The notes beneath the pieces were generated by a model. It made no database searches and was not told the DNA's origin. It worked only from the letters and a program-made list of their open reading frames with translations. This document shows positions 12,800 through 26,017 of a stretch of 64,000 nucleotides of DNA, one piece after another. The stretch covers positions 46,746,111 through 46,810,110 of the forward strand of contig CM023537.1 in assembly GCA_013350335.1 (NCBI GenBank), written 5' to 3'. The stretch is from Chimonanthus salicifolius (Eukaryota > Streptophyta > Magnoliopsida > Laurales > Calycanthaceae). The position numbers and the translations under genes are program-made. How positions within the stretch are numbered: position 1 is the first letter of the stretch; each line of letters starts with the position of its first letter.

Positions 12800-13187
12800 T
12801 TACATATGTGACAATCCTTGATTTCTATCCTAAAATCATTCGAGCCACCCATCAACAGATTCTTATAGAAACTTGACGAGAAATGAGTACCTATGGTGAC
12901 CTAAAGATTTCTAGGTGGTTTTTCAAAACAAATAAAAACATAATCCTCGCCATATACTTGAAGAATTCTTTGAGCAATTGATGTTCAACATTTAATGAAA
13001 TATAAAAATCTTTTCAGAGGTTGATCTTGCCCGTGGAATCGGAAAACCTATATCTCATAAAAAAATGATAGTGTGGTTCGATGAGATTTTTATACATGGA
13101 TAATTCTTAAAAGGAAGCCTGTTTCGAGACTAGAGGTATGAGTTCAGTTTGAATTTCGAAGACGAAATTCCTTAAGGGGGGTAGTGT
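12800..13187 (+). mobile_element. 3' end of the internal region of a Tekay/Del-like gypsy element
   Basis: GACGAAATTCCTTAAGGGGG immediately before the LTR at 13188 is the usual end of the polyprotein region plus polypurine tract in chromovirus-type Ty3/gypsy elements. Upstream sequence is degenerate and I could not read a clear integrase or chromodomain. The left limit is approximate. Confidence 0.55.
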
Positions 13188-15754
13188 TGTAATGACCCGA
13201 CCCGATATTTCGGGGTCTTAAAAAGTTTTGTGGATCTTCGAGTTGTTTTTGGTGTTTTGGTGGTAGTGGAGAGTGTGTGGGCTCCATGGTGGGCCCCAGT
13301 TTGAGTTTGGGAGCTCGAAGGACTTTTTGGTAATTTTGTTTTATTCAATGATTTTATCATGAAAAATAATTGAAAAACACACATGTTTCATTATTTTCCA
13401 ATGGATTTTGAAAGACTCAAGAGGTTTCTCTCCTATTTTTTTTTAAAAAAAAAAAAATTTCAAAACACTAACCCTAGTCCCCTCATATAAAAACATCTCT
13501 TTCCCTTTTCCTCTCAAACCCTAGCCGACCGCCTCCTTTCTTTCTTCCCTTTTCTCCTCTCTTCTCTTCTTCCTCCTCTTTTCTTCTTTCTTTTTCTCTA
13601 AACCAAAACCCCAACACCCTAAGCCTTCAAGCCGCCGCCGCATCTCTCTCTCTCCTTCTCCATCCTATTCCTCAAAACACTAAATCCTTCTCTATTTTCT
13701 CTCTCTCCCTCTTCCTTGCAATAGGCTGCCGCCCCCTCCCTTGTCTTCTCTCCTCCCTTCTGTTCTCACTCTCGGTCGTCACCCCCCCTTTGGAAACCCT
13801 AATTTGCAGCCCCTTTGTTCTTCTCTCCTCTTCCCTCTCCACTTTAAAACCCTAAATCCGAGTCACCACCACCGTCGACGCCGTGGTTTCCTTTCTCCTT
13901 CTGTCTCTTATTCTTGTTCTTCTTATCATATTCTTCTCCTTCATCTTCCCTTTCTCTCTCAGATTTCCCCTCCTTCCCTTCTCTTCCAAACCAACCGAGT
14001 CGACTCAATCGATTTGAGTGACCCAGTCAACCTAGTTGGGTCGAATCCCTGATCCCCTTTTTCCAGGCCCTGTTCATTCTTGGGATTTTTGCAACTCGAG
14101 CCCAGCTCGTGGTCTGGTAGACCCGAGTTGAGCTCGAGCCCAGTTCTTTCACGCCTAGCTACACCCAGCTTGCTCGAACCCTAATCCATTCTAAGCCCAG
14201 TTTGCTTTGAGTCCAGCAGATCAAGGCCCAATCCTTGAGCCCAATTCGTGCAGACCCAGTTCCCTAGCCTAGTATGTCTTTAGCCCAGTTTAGATTCAGG
14301 CCTAGGCCCAGTTTTAAATTCGGCCCAACCCGGCCCAGGCCCACTTCTGGCCTGATCTAGGCCCAGGCCCAGCCCAAGCCCATTTTGGGCTTTTCCTGGC
14401 CTATTTTGGGATCACTTCTGGAGCATTTCTAGCCCATTTTAGTAGTTTTTGGGCCGTTTCTAGCTCGTTTCGGACCAGATTTATGGGATCAACCTAGTTT
14501 TGCGGGACCGTCCCAATTTTTGTATACCCGCCCCAGCTTCTCAGGCTCGGTAGCTCGTGCATCACTTCCCTCAATCCTTCGACTTGTTTCATCGCTTGGA
14601 TTTCAAAAATGCACACAGGTGAGGGGACATATCACTGTTTTAGCATGCATTCGCATCTATTTATCCTTTAACCTTGGACATCGAGTGACTGGAATGGGGG
14701 ACCCTTCATTTATTAAGCCACTTGGTAAGGGAACTGTTGAACAAATCTATGGCAAGGGATCCATTCGAGTGCACTCTTGTCAACTATATGCGATTAAATG
14801 GAAAATTCTGATCGGACGAATGGATATTGAACATAATGCTTGAAACTTATTGAGTACATGTGGTGTATTTAGCTATAACATGTGAACGAATTTATGATGA
14901 GAATAAGATATGAGTTGGATGTCGAAATGATGTTTGTGACTTAATGATAACATGTAGTGTGTTTATTTATAACATATGAATTAATTTATTCTAAGAGTAA
15001 GATATGCATATGGATATTGGATATGATGCTTGGAACTAGTTGATAACATGTTGGGTGTCTACATATAATGTGTGAATGAGATCATGATGAGTATGTGGCT
15101 TTGTGTTTTGAGATCTTGTTATATGTTTGTGTTGTTATACATGATCATGATATCATGTGCATGCATGGAGGTAACCCGTAATTGACAGCGTGCCGTTGGG
15201 TGTTGAGATGGAGGAACTATTTACATGTGCATATGTTTATGATGATGTAATGATGTTGGTTGTTGGAAGGACTTTCCCGTTACGTTCCGGCGGTCAAGAC
15301 CCTCATAGAGGATGCGAGTTTCCCCGTGGCGTTCCGGCGGTTGAGGTGTCTGCCCTAGAGTAGAGAGGTTATCTATATGTGTATATGCTTATAATGAGAT
15401 GATGATTTGGTTGTCAAGACGACTTCCTCGTTACGCTTTGGCAGTCAAGACCCCCATAGGGAATGTGGGTTTCCCCGTTGCATTCTTGCAGTTGAGAAGC
15501 TTGCCCTAGAGTTTGGCTTCCCCCTGGCGTGGTTGAGGTGGTTTTTCCGATACAACTCTTCTAGTTGAGGCAGTTGTGTATTGTGTAGTCTCCCGATGAC
15601 ATTAGTAGGGAGACCGAAATTTGTTAGAGGACCCGATGTGGGTTACCGAGATGATGTCGCAGTTTTGGTCAGTGGATCATTAGTTGGTGATGTGGTTGGG
15701 TTTTTCATGCACATGAACACCTTTGTTATCATGATGTTCATGCATTCATGCATA

Positions 15755-15792
<38 letters not shown>

Positions 15793-16064
15793 CTGACATG
15801 TGATATGATTTATCCCTTCACTGGGTTGGTTAGCTCACCCCTTACCTTTCATATAACCCAATTGCGGAGGGGCCAGGTGGGCCCCTTGAGCAGACATCCG
15901 AGGAGTAGTAGTAGTAGTTGGATATTTCATATTTATGTTCATGCCTTAGTTTGAGAGACCTTTGTTCCATATGGTCATATTATCGCATGTTTTTTTCTAG
16001 ATTACTATATAATTGTATTTGAACAGTTTATGGTTGTTCGTTATGTTTATTACTGATGTACACT
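13188..16064 (+). mobile_element. 3' LTR of a Tekay/Del-like gypsy element
   Basis: It begins TGTAATGACCCGACCCG right after the polypurine tract. It shares with the minus-strand copy at 49958-52478 the opening, the GCCCAG-rich part, the repeated TTCCCCGTGGCGTTCCGGCGG-like segment (about 15270-15480), a block TTAGCTCACCCCTTACCT near the end, and the AT-rich tail. The last 40-50 bp of the other copy cannot be followed here, so the end appears truncated near 16064. Open frames inside it have no protein similarity I recognise. Confidence 0.65.
15757..15790 (+). repeat. TA microsatellite
   Basis: An uninterrupted AT repeat of about 34 bp inside the Tekay-like LTR. Confidence 0.9.
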
Positions 16065-16352
16065 GGAAAATGACAATTTTACCTCTAAATATTGGATTAG
16101 TTTGCTCTTGAAATTTGGTTATTTTATATTATTATTGTAATATATTTTATATTTAGAATTATTAATGTTAGTATCACAATTTTATTTAATTTGGTTTAAT
16201 TAGTGTATTTTTGTGTTTACATAGATTGGTGCATTGAAGATTCGAACTTTGGATCCGATTCTAGCTTGGGAAATGATGCTTGCATGCAGGGGTCAACTTC
16301 AAATAATAAAAAGAAGAGAAAGGCTTGATGATTTTTAGAAGCAACCAACCAA
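16065..16352 (+). mobile_element. Possible left part of a Tat/Athila-like gypsy element
   Basis: AT-rich sequence between the truncated Tekay-like LTR and the Copia-type insertion. It may continue at 19431 after removal of that insertion. The assignment leans on the motif seen at about 20900-20995 and is weak. Confidence 0.25.
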
Positions 16353-16357
16353 AAAAA

Positions 16358-19300
16358 TGTTAGGGAATAGACCCAACACCCACATACACAAATCACAGAT
16401 TCAATCACACATAAACACAGAGAACACATGATATACATGGTTCGGCCCAACCTTGGCCTACGTCCACGGGAGAGTGTAGATTACATTATAGATAAAATGG
16501 ATACAGATACAATAATTGGATCCTAAGATCTCTTTTGATATCTTCCCTCTCTCTCTATCTCCCTCACTACACCTTTGCTGCAAGGGGCCCCATCGTGGCC
16601 TCGGCCAAACGGCGGTTCTCTATGGAGAATACCCACCGTATATAAAGTGGAAAACCTGCTGAGTATAAAAATCCTAGAGGATTTTTAGCCTTTTTAATTG
16701 GTACCTAGTTAATTGGTAGTTGCCTTATTGAAGAGGTCTTCCCAATCTAGGACTCCTTCCTTCTTTAGTGGAGAGTGAGCCACATGTTCCAACAATCTCC
16801 ACCTTGGCAAATATCCACTGATCCTCCTCCAGAGATAACTGTGACATCGTCCTCCACTACAACTATGCACCTCTGTGCAAACTAGCCAGTCCTAGCCATG
16901 CTCCACCTTCAGTTATAATCCTACTACATCTCTGCATGAGATGCGCATCCTATACCTTAGGATGATCCACCAGTCTTGAGTAAGATTATATAGCCCAATT
17001 GGGCTCCACCTCAATCTTGGTTGTCCAAGACCCTGTGTTGCATCTGCAACTTCGCTTCCTACGTTCTACGAGCACATCTCGACGTGCTTCACGAATGCCA
17101 GGCTGCGTTTCCTTCATAGTGTGTACCTGCACACACTAATGTGTTGCTGCATCACCTTAGCCTCTCTACGCATATGGCTAAGATATCATCTCCACGCGTA
17201 CCATCAAAAGGTCCGAGGTCATTCACGGTGCAACAACCCTCTTACGGCTACATTTTGCCGTGTACAGCCTTGGTGTGATCCCACTCTTGCATGCAGCCAT
17301 ATGTGGCCCTCTTCACATGCACGACACAAGGCTACATATTACCGTTGATGGTGTGATCCCACACACCGACGTCGACCACTCCCCAACTCTTCCAAAAATT
17401 AATTTCATTCTTTTTCAAAATTCACACAGGTCATCGCGTAGATCTCTTCGCTACAATCACACAGGCGAAGACGGATCTCAATTTTAAGTCCCGATGACGC
17501 CAGAAATTGCAAAATAATTCTGACCGTTGATTTTTCTTTGCTGAAGGAGTGCTGAGTTTGTGGTCCCGCGGGGTCACCTAAAACTGTAAACCTACGGATC
17601 ACCAAACACGGTACAGTAGTCTTGCAGAACTGCCCCAATCTGTAGTCCCTTAGGTGCACCGAAAACGGTGGTTCTTCACAACCAAGTGGACTCGCGGGTG
17701 CACCATGATCCAATTTTTTTCCTCGATTTTTCAATCCACTTGTCTTTAACAGTAAAAACCAGTGGAATGGCTCCAGCCGCAGCCTCCTTGCCTCCTATGC
17801 AACCTCCTTTCTCCGGCGCTACCTCTGGCTGCTTGCAGATCTCTCTTGTTCCCTCGGTCTCTAGTGCTGCCACGCACGGCGATGGAAGAGAGACCCTTCC
17901 TGTCTGCAGATCTGCCTTGTCATCGCCCCATATTTGTTGTTCGGCCTTCCTGTAGAACTCTTTTTCTCAAATCTACTCCACCGGCGTTCTTCCTGGCTCC
18001 ACTCCTCTGCTCTCAGATCTGAACTCTCAGATTTGTAGAGGTTCCTCCGACAACGCTGCTGGCAGATCTGGCGCCGCTACTCGGCTGCATCGCTGGCGTT
18101 TAGCCCTATGATCTTTGATCACCATGGCTACCAATATGTCTCTCTTCCTCGTCCGATTCTCAGATCTGGTCTGGCTTTGTGGGCGGCGATGGATCTCTTT
18201 GCGTATTACTGCAACCTCTTCTTTCGGCGCTGCCTCTGCTTGTAGGTTGGTTGCTCTCTTTTTCGTTGTTGTCCACCGCTCACCTCTTCTAGTGCCTCTG
18301 TGCTCGGCCTCTGACCGTGAGGCCTCTGGCCTGCATGGCTATCTCACTCCTTTGACAAATCTGTACCGATCTGAATGTCCTAGATTTGTTGATTTCTTCT
18401 CTACCACAGATCTGGCAGCTACCTGCTCCTCCAGTAACATTGTTGATCTCACTTCTGAGATCTGTCCGCACCACCTGCCGGCGCAGTTTCCTCTTCTGGG
18501 CTTTACTTACTAACGCTCGCCTCTACTGCACTTCACCTTGCTCCTCATCGGATCTGTACCCAGATCTCAGCGCTGCTGCTGCCTCTTCTCATCTCAGATC
18601 TCAGATTGAATCGAGAAACCCCTTCTCAATTTCCCAGATCTGGCCGCCTTTCCTGCAGTCTCCACCATCTGCAGATTCTCACCGATCTACTGCTTTTTTA
18701 TTTTTTTCCCTCGAATTACATATCTGATCTCTCAGATATGATTTCCGATCCTATGAACCTGTCTCTGGTTTTCTTAAAACCGACGTGGAACGGATTTGCC
18801 TAGCACTGGCGATGGGGCTTTCTCTTTCCAGCCGCACCTCTGCTAGCTGCCACTCACAGATCTGAAAAAATCAGATCTGCAGCGGTATTGCACTGTTGCT
18901 TCTGCCCCTCTCTCCTTTTGCAGACGATTCCAATGTGTGATTTATCTGGCTTGAATTGAACCTTCGCTCAGATACCACTGTTAGGGAATAGACCCAACAC
19001 CCACATACACAAATCACAGATTCAATCACACACAAACACAGAGAACACAAGATATACGTGGTTCGGCCCAGCCTTAGCCTACGTTCACGGGAGAGTGTAG
19101 ATTTCATTATACATAAAAAGAATACAGATACAATAATTGGATCCTAAGATCTCTTTTGGTATCTTCCCTCTCTCTCATCTCCCTCACTACACCTTTGCTG
19201 CAAGAGGCCCCATCGTGGCCTCGAAAGGCACTAGGCCGAACGGCGGTTCTCTATGGAGAATACCCATCGTATATAAAGTGGAAAGCCTGCTGAGTATAAA

Positions 19301-19425
19301 AAACCCAGAGGATTTTTAGCCTCTTTAATTGGTACCTAGTTAATTGGTAGTTGCCTCATTGAAGAGGTCTTCCCAATCTAGGACTCCTTCCTTCTGTAGT
19401 AGAGAGTGAGCCACACGTTCCAACA
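16358..19425 (-). mobile_element. Complete non-autonomous Copia-type LTR element, minus orientation
   Basis: LTRs of 437 bp (16358-16794) and 447 bp (18979-19425) are highly similar, begin TG and end CA, and are flanked by AAAAA at 16353-16357 and 19426-19430. On the minus strand TGGTATCTGAGC (complement of 18966-18977) lies one base from the LTR and differs at one base from the Met-tRNA primer site. AAGGTGGAGAT before the other LTR is a Copia-style polypurine tract. The 2.2-kb interior has no gag or pol frame I can recognise, so the element would need enzymes from elsewhere. Confidence 0.85.
17830..18885. repeat. Interior rich in the palindrome CAGATCTG
   Basis: CAGATCTG occurs eight times in about 1 kb inside the Copia-type element, and AGATCT occurs several more times without the full palindrome. 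The segment is pyrimidine-rich on the plus strand and GC-richer than its surroundings. No coherent protein was recognised. Confidence 0.7.
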
Positions 19426-19430
19426 AAAAA

Positions 19431-21005
19431 GAATACAACAGAAGCGGTGAATGAAACTTGAAGCACATTGTGAAAAACTATATAAGAAAACAACATCAAA
19501 ACTGCAAACAATGGTACAGGTTTGACTGTACACGGCTGAAACTGATGAGGGGAAGGTACAACAAATCTGTTCTAGGATCGGTCTCAGCAAGAAAGTTAAA
19601 AAAAAAGGTAAAGAACAGAGCAGCAGTTTGAATGGAGTTGCCTAACAGATACAGAGGAAGAAAAGCAAGAAAGAAACATAGTAAGAAAAGAAAAAAAATT
19701 GAAAAGAAGATGAGGGGCTGATGCTTGAAAAGTATGTTGCTGTCTTACAAGCACATGCTGACTGAACAGAGATGGATTTCCAATCTCCACGAGCTAAACA
19801 GTTGAGAGGCGACAATCTTGTTGCAAGGAAATCTGTGAGAAGAAGGAAGAGTGAAAATAGAAGGTGTTTTTGTCAGAATATAGAACAAGAAGATAAGACG
19901 ATGGAGGTAAGGACACTCATTGTTGATTTTCTGTATTAAGCAGATTGAGATAAGGAAAAAAATAGAAGGTATGACTGGAGTAAAAAGAAAATAGAAAGAA
20001 GATAGAGATAGGAAGGAGAATACGGATGAAGTAAATAAAAATAGAAGAGAGGAAAAGTCGGCCAACCTACAGATTCGGCTGAATTCAGACGGGACGCACA
20101 TGCTTGCGTATTTAATGTTCTCTAAACATCTAAGGCTCATCATATTCATTGTGAAATTTGGACTTGAACTGGACAGCATGGTGACAGCGGAGAAGGCTCG
20201 AGAGGTCCGACGACCAATCAGGTTATATTTTTCCATATTTTTTTATTTTAATTCTTTGATGATGTCTTGTTAATTTCTTATACTAAGGTTAAGGATGAAA
20301 CCCCATTAATGAAATAATGTTCTTTTATTTGTTTATTTAATTTATGAATATGTGTGTTCAATTATTTATGATTTGTGCTTCATTAGATTAATTAGATGTT
20401 AATTATTTTCACCACTAATATCATGTTTTTGTGGTATTTAATATTAATATTTGATTCATCATTGCTTGACGTTTAAATTAATTTAAAAGTAAAACCCTTT
20501 GATTCATTGTTTTCTTTTATTTTAATTTAAATACATTGGATGCTTAGATTAATCCCTTTGATCCATTGTCTTTTAAACTAAAATATGATACATTGAGTGC
20601 TTAGAAATTATATCTTTAAAAGCGAAGAAAAATTTGAATTTTGAACACTATATTAATGAACTTTAATGTTTAAATCTCTAAAAATTGGGAATTAATAAAT
20701 AAATAATTAGAAGATTATGGATTTAATGGTGGTGGAATCTGATACCTTAGTAATTTCTCTTACTTGATTAAATCTCCATTTTTTTTAGTTCTTTTAATTT
20801 TGCAATTTTAATTCAACCATTCTCCATAAAAAAGTGTTAACTAGGTTAAGATTCAATTGTTAGGCTTTTTAATTTGTTTTCCCGTTCATTCTAAATCAAG
20901 TCCCTGTGGGTGCGACCTATCATTTGCATATCTTTATACTCCAATTCGATTCGTGTGCTTACGAGTAATTATAAATTTAAAATTTGCACAACAATTAGTA
21001 TAATG
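19431..21005 (+). mobile_element. Tat/Athila-like gypsy LTR or leader sequence
   Basis: GTCCCTGTGGGTGCGACCTA at about 20900, followed by TACTCCAATTCGATTCGTG and an ACAACA end near 20993, resembles the 3' end of Tat/Athila-type LTRs as I remember them. No partner LTR or target duplication was found in the window. Confidence 0.35.
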
Positions 21006-21228
21006 GATTTTGTTCCTCCGGGTCGTTAAGAGGGATGTAGTTGACTCTCTTCAAAAAAAAATAAAAAATATGCCCGAAATCTTTTTTCAGTAGTGTTTTG
21101 TGTTTCGAAGATAAGACACCTGTAGCGAGACAGGGCTACTTTGCACGTTAGTCGAGTTATATCTTAGCCATTCATTCTCTTGGAAAACTACTAATGTGTA
21201 TCTAAGACCTAAGTATACAGTAGCAAAG

Positions 21229-21383
21229 TTGATCCTCTAGAAACATTTCAAGTCTTCAAATATTAAGATTGAATTGGTGGGGTTCACTTATTGATAATCA
21301 TCTTCATCATCAACGTCTTTTATTTTATTTTTTACCTTTAATTCTTCAGTTGGAATCTGTTGAAGCAGCTGAAAGGGCGATTT
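21229..21383 (+). pseudogene. Fragment of a second nitronate monooxygenase copy (intron 2 end and exon 3 start)
   Basis: From GATCCTCTAGAAACATTTCA to GAAGCAGCTGAAAGGGCG this matches 27268-27410 of the oxygenase gene: the end of intron 2, the CAG acceptor and the first codons of exon 3 (LESVEAAERA here, LGAVEAAEKA there). Homology stops at about 21383, where the AT-rich repeat block begins. No other exon was recognised nearby. It is a relic of a tandem gene copy or of a captured fragment. Confidence 0.8.
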
Positions 21384-21389
21384 TGAATT

Positions 21390-24300
21390 TTTTTTTATAG
21401 AAGAAATAGTAAATCAAATTAAGATGTTAATGCAGTGATAAAATTTGATTTTTCATTAATTTTTTACAAACAATTGAAATTATTTATTTTGTGAGATTCA
21501 AAAAAAATATTTCAATATCAACTGAGCGTGTCCTAATGATACAATTACATATTCTAGATCCTTCTAATTTTCTTAATTCTTTTGTAAATCAATGGAGGAG
21601 AGAGAAAATGTAGCAACAACTTCACATCGTTGCGGCGCAAGGGCTGTAATGTCCTACGGTACCCAAAATTTTGATTTTTTTACACCAGGTCAACATTCGT
21701 GAAAAAAATAGTAGACTGGTCGGAATGCTGTGAATTTTTTGAATTAGATCATGCTACTTTGAAATTTTATGGTGTTTTTTGGGCAGTCCACGTGGTCAGT
21801 TATCTCTTCGACATACTAAGTTTGCATTGCTCTTCTTTTTCAAACACATTTGGATTCTCAAGTTTAATTTAGAGAATTCCAAAAACTTATGGCAATATGG
21901 GTACAACCAATCTAATCTAAATAAAATAGAAAACTTTTTGTTAAGGAAAGATCTTCCCTCAAGGCTCAAGGGATAAAAAAATACATTTTTTCTTGTTAAA
22001 ATGAACAAAAAAAAAAAAAATTCAAGATATAAAATGATGTATGTCAAGACAACCATCTTATCTTATCTTAATATTTATACCGTATTTCTTTCAAAAACAT
22101 ATGAAGCTATTAAAATTTTAAACTCTTGTATTTTTTTTTTTTCATAATGATGGGATGGAGTTTAATATTTACTTACTCTTAATTGACACAATGATCTTTT
22201 TATTCATTCTACTTATTTGTGATTAAAATACATATAATTATATCTTATATTGAATAGGAAACAAACAAATTATTTTAATTTGATAATTCGAGCCATGTTT
22301 TCTAAGCCTCTAAAATTTTGATTATATAAAATTATTATTTTAATTGATAAAATTTTCTTACCTTTAAAAACATATGATATGACAAAAAATCACCTTTGTT
22401 AAAACGTCTATGCCTTAGTATGAATTTAAGCAAAAAATAACCTTTATTAGATAAATAAAGGAATATTTTTCCACTCTAAGGAGTTTGGTTGCGTCAAAAT
22501 ATTCTTTCAACACGTAAAACTCTTTACACTGAGGCGGCTGTCGCTTTGGTTCCTTGTGATGGTTCTATCATAAAGGCTTGGGCACAAAATGAATAAATGA
22601 GACACTACAAAAGTGAATCTTGTCGTGTTAGCAAGAAAAAGAAAAAAAAAGACATTACAAAAATCACCTTGGTTTGATCTATATTTTTTAAATCCCTAAA
22701 TTTTGATAATTTTCAATTTTTATTTTAATTTGTAAACTTTTATCATCTTTAAAAATATGTGAAATCTACAAAAAAAAAAAAAATTGAATTGAAAGAATAT
22801 TATATGTCCAGATATAAAGCTCACCAAAATTACCTGGATTAGATATTAATTTTTTTTTTTTATGTTGGAATGAAATTATTTCAACTAAGGAACAAAAATA
22901 ATAAATATCTTAATCCAAAATATATATGTATATATATGTTGTGTATCAATGTATTGTTCCTTTAATATAAAGATCTAGTTTTCTGCTCAAACAAATATAA
23001 AGATATTTATAGTTTGACCAAATATATGTCATTTTCTTTGTTAATTGAGTGGCTTTTATGTAAAAATTATTATAAACTAGTTCAAAACGATTTATAGTAT
23101 ATATTTAACAATATTTTTTTAATTAAATTACTAGTTGAATTAAAAAGTAAAATTATGAACTAAATATATATTTATTTAACTTTCAACGAACTAAATTTAT
23201 ATTAATATATGCATTGCCCCAGTTTCCCACCCACACTGGAATAAATGTCTCCCCCTCATGCTCATGTATCTCATGTGCATCCCATATGATTATGACCTCT
23301 TAGGCATGTGGTTTAAGTGGTTAATAATATTATTAAAACTTCGAAGGTGTAGCTTTAGCCATCACCAACTTTCAAAATAAATTGTCACATGGATCAAAAT
23401 TAATACGGGAGCATAGGGCCATCAATTCACCCAGTAACCATCATCATTTCAGTAATCTTTGCACTCTATGAGAGCATCTGTCATGACTTGTCCCCTTCAA
23501 CGCATGCATACATTATAAAATATAAATGTCTTATACTTTCAACCATTCGTAGGCAAAACTATAAATCCAATGACTTAACACATGATATCATGTGATTAGC
23601 CTTTTTAAGAACAAGATGGGATTAGGACTCTTTCAAACTAAAATGATCAAATGTCAAATAATTTAAGATGATTTTTTTCCTTTTTAATATAAGGGAAACA
23701 TCAGCTAAGCTTTGATTGTCGTCTTGGTGGCTCAGGCTCACTAGCAAGTCTAAGGTCAAAATTTTGAAATTTTTTTTAGAGAAGTCGGTATAAATCAAAT
23801 TAAAATGTTAACTTAGTGATAAAATGTGACTTTTCATTAATTTTTTCTAAACATTTGAAATTATCGATTTTTTAAGATTCTAAAAGTATTTCAATATATA
23901 AATGATTGCATCCTAATGATACAATTACATATTCTAGACACATATAATTTTCTGTGAATTAATGGAGGAGATAGAAAATGTAGCGGCTGCTACGAATTGT
24001 TGCTGCACAATGACCGTAATAGCAACTTCGAAACTCAAAAAAAAAAAAACAATTGATGCGAGGTCAACATTCTTGAGAAAAATAGACCTCTATAAGAGTT
24101 TTCTCATTGAGACCTCTTATGTTAGGCCTTTTAATGGTAGATCTAAACCTTTCATATTTACTTAAATCGTTAATTAGTATATATCCTAAATTGACACCTA
24201 TTTACCTTTTATACATGACTGAACTTTTAAGAAAAAAATATATTTCTCTATAGCCTATGAAACTAAAAATTTTAAAGTGACCTAATCTTCTTTCTATTCA

Positions 24301-25080
24301 TCTACTCATTTGTGATTAAAAGGCATATTAGTATGTCTTATAATTAAAAAAGAAGAAGTCTCTACTTTGCAAAATATAGATCGATCTTTTAAATCATTAC
24401 TCACTAAATATAAACTTAAAAACTCAAAACTCAATTATAAATAAACATCTCTCTAAGACATTCTTAAGAGAGACCCTAAGTAAAGGAAGACCTAAATATA
24501 TTTCACACATCAATATTAAAAGTATATTTGATTGAAGTATGTTATTTTGTTAAAAAACAAATTAATAAATGATCCTATATATTAGGTGATCTTGTATACC
24601 ATTAACTAATATATTAAAGTGGGAATGTACAAAACAATTAAGCGTGGATTGTGCCCTAGCCAATATTTTCCTTTTAGAGCCACATTTTGTTGAATTTAAG
24701 TGGTTAGATATACTTATTTCACTTTTTAGATTTAGATTTGAGTGCATAATTTTGTTTAATTTTGTTTATAAATATTTATTAATAGTTCAAATTCACTACT
24801 TAAAATAAAAATAAAAAATTAGACGACCTCCTAGTTTACAACTTTAAATAAATGAATTTGTGATTGATATTAAAACGATAAAAATAATAATCCAATGGTA
24901 AGGGATTGATAGAGTCATCACATCAACGGTCAAGACCATCTTAGGGTCTGAAATGCTAAAACAAAATACATTGGGCTTATTTGAATGGATCCTTGGATCG
25001 AATCCGAGAGTCCTTATTGGACTCAAGGATCCAGATTGCAAATAGATTCCTTGATCCAGTATGGACAGTCCACGGGCCGG
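21390..25080 (+). repeat. AT-rich repeat block, copy 1
   Basis: This block recurs in direct orientation, in pieces, at 56545-57232 and 60436-64000. Examples: 22174 on matches 60436 on (TACTCTTAATTGACA), 23218 on matches 62288 on, and 24900-25075 matches 63840-64000. Sub-blocks are repeated inside each copy. No protein was found, so it is a large non-autonomous repeat or a segmental duplication of unknown type. Confidence 0.7.
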
Positions 25081-25929
25081 ATCCGGATCAATTTACACCT
25101 TTAGTGTAAAGTTTTACTATCAAATGATGGTCCGAGCCATATAACTTTGATGAGTATAGATCATTGATTTTTAAAATTTTAAAATAAAAGGTAAAAATGA
25201 TCAAATAGAGGTAAAATGTCATATACAAACTACTTATATGGTTCTCTTTATATCACAATCAACTATGTAGACCTTAAAATCTATTTAATGACATAGTGTA
25301 ACTTGTAGAGAAAGTGTCGATAGAATTTTTTAATTATAACATGGATAGAGAATAGAATTTAAAACCATAGGTTGAAGCCCACGTGAAACCCTCTCTTGGG
25401 ATTAAATAAATATCAGTCACACATTGAAATCAATTAGTCGCTCATAGACACTTAGTCTTTTAAACTACAGCTCAAAATATGAAAATAAGGGGGTTTGTCT
25501 ATGTCATGGCTTTAATATTTTTTGTATTTTTATATTTGTTAAATTAAAATTTAATTAAATAAGTTATTTGAATCAAATTTAAAATTTTAATTTTGAACTA
25601 TGTTTTTAAGAGAATAAAACTACAACAATGTAATTATCATTATAAAAACTACAATAATGTAATTAATTTATCTTTAAATTTAAAATTGAAATTGATTATT
25701 TAGACTGTAAATTAATATGTCATTATAGGCCTCAATTTGCATTTCCATCACAATCAAATGGAGTCACGTCTTAAAATTAAAATTTAAGAAAATTATACTC
25801 TTATTTATTGTTAATATAAAAATCTATAAGAAACACTTTCATAGGGTTGAGTTCAACATATGAGGAACACGTGCATCCACCCATCATCCAACGTAGCATG
25901 TCTCTGTCACTCTCTCTCTACCCACTACC
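25081..25929. other. Upstream region of the nitronate monooxygenase gene
   Basis: AT-rich. Apart from the TATA box just downstream, nothing was recognised. Confidence 0.4.
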
Positions 25930-25936
25930 TATATAA
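25930..25936 (+). promoter_or_regulatory. TATA box of the nitronate monooxygenase gene
   Basis: TATATAA lies 82 bp upstream of the ATG at 26018, followed by a GA-rich stretch at about 25964-25977 that would fall in the 5' leader. The spacing suits a plant core promoter. No transcript data are available to fix the start site. Confidence 0.55.
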
Positions 25937-26017
25937 CACTAACAACATAGAGGGAACGTCAACAAGAGAGAGAGAGGTGGTGTGGTGAGTTAGAAGCAAG
26001 AAGCAGAAGCAAGAACA

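Noticed and set aside
18115..18727. Overlapping open frames in the Copia-type interior
   Set aside because: Several frames are open at once in GC-richer, pyrimidine-rich DNA. No gag, protease, integrase or RT motif is present.
19745..20236. 163-codon minus-strand open frame
   Set aside because: Phe/Leu/Ser-rich composition from a purine-rich strand; no domain or homologue recognised.
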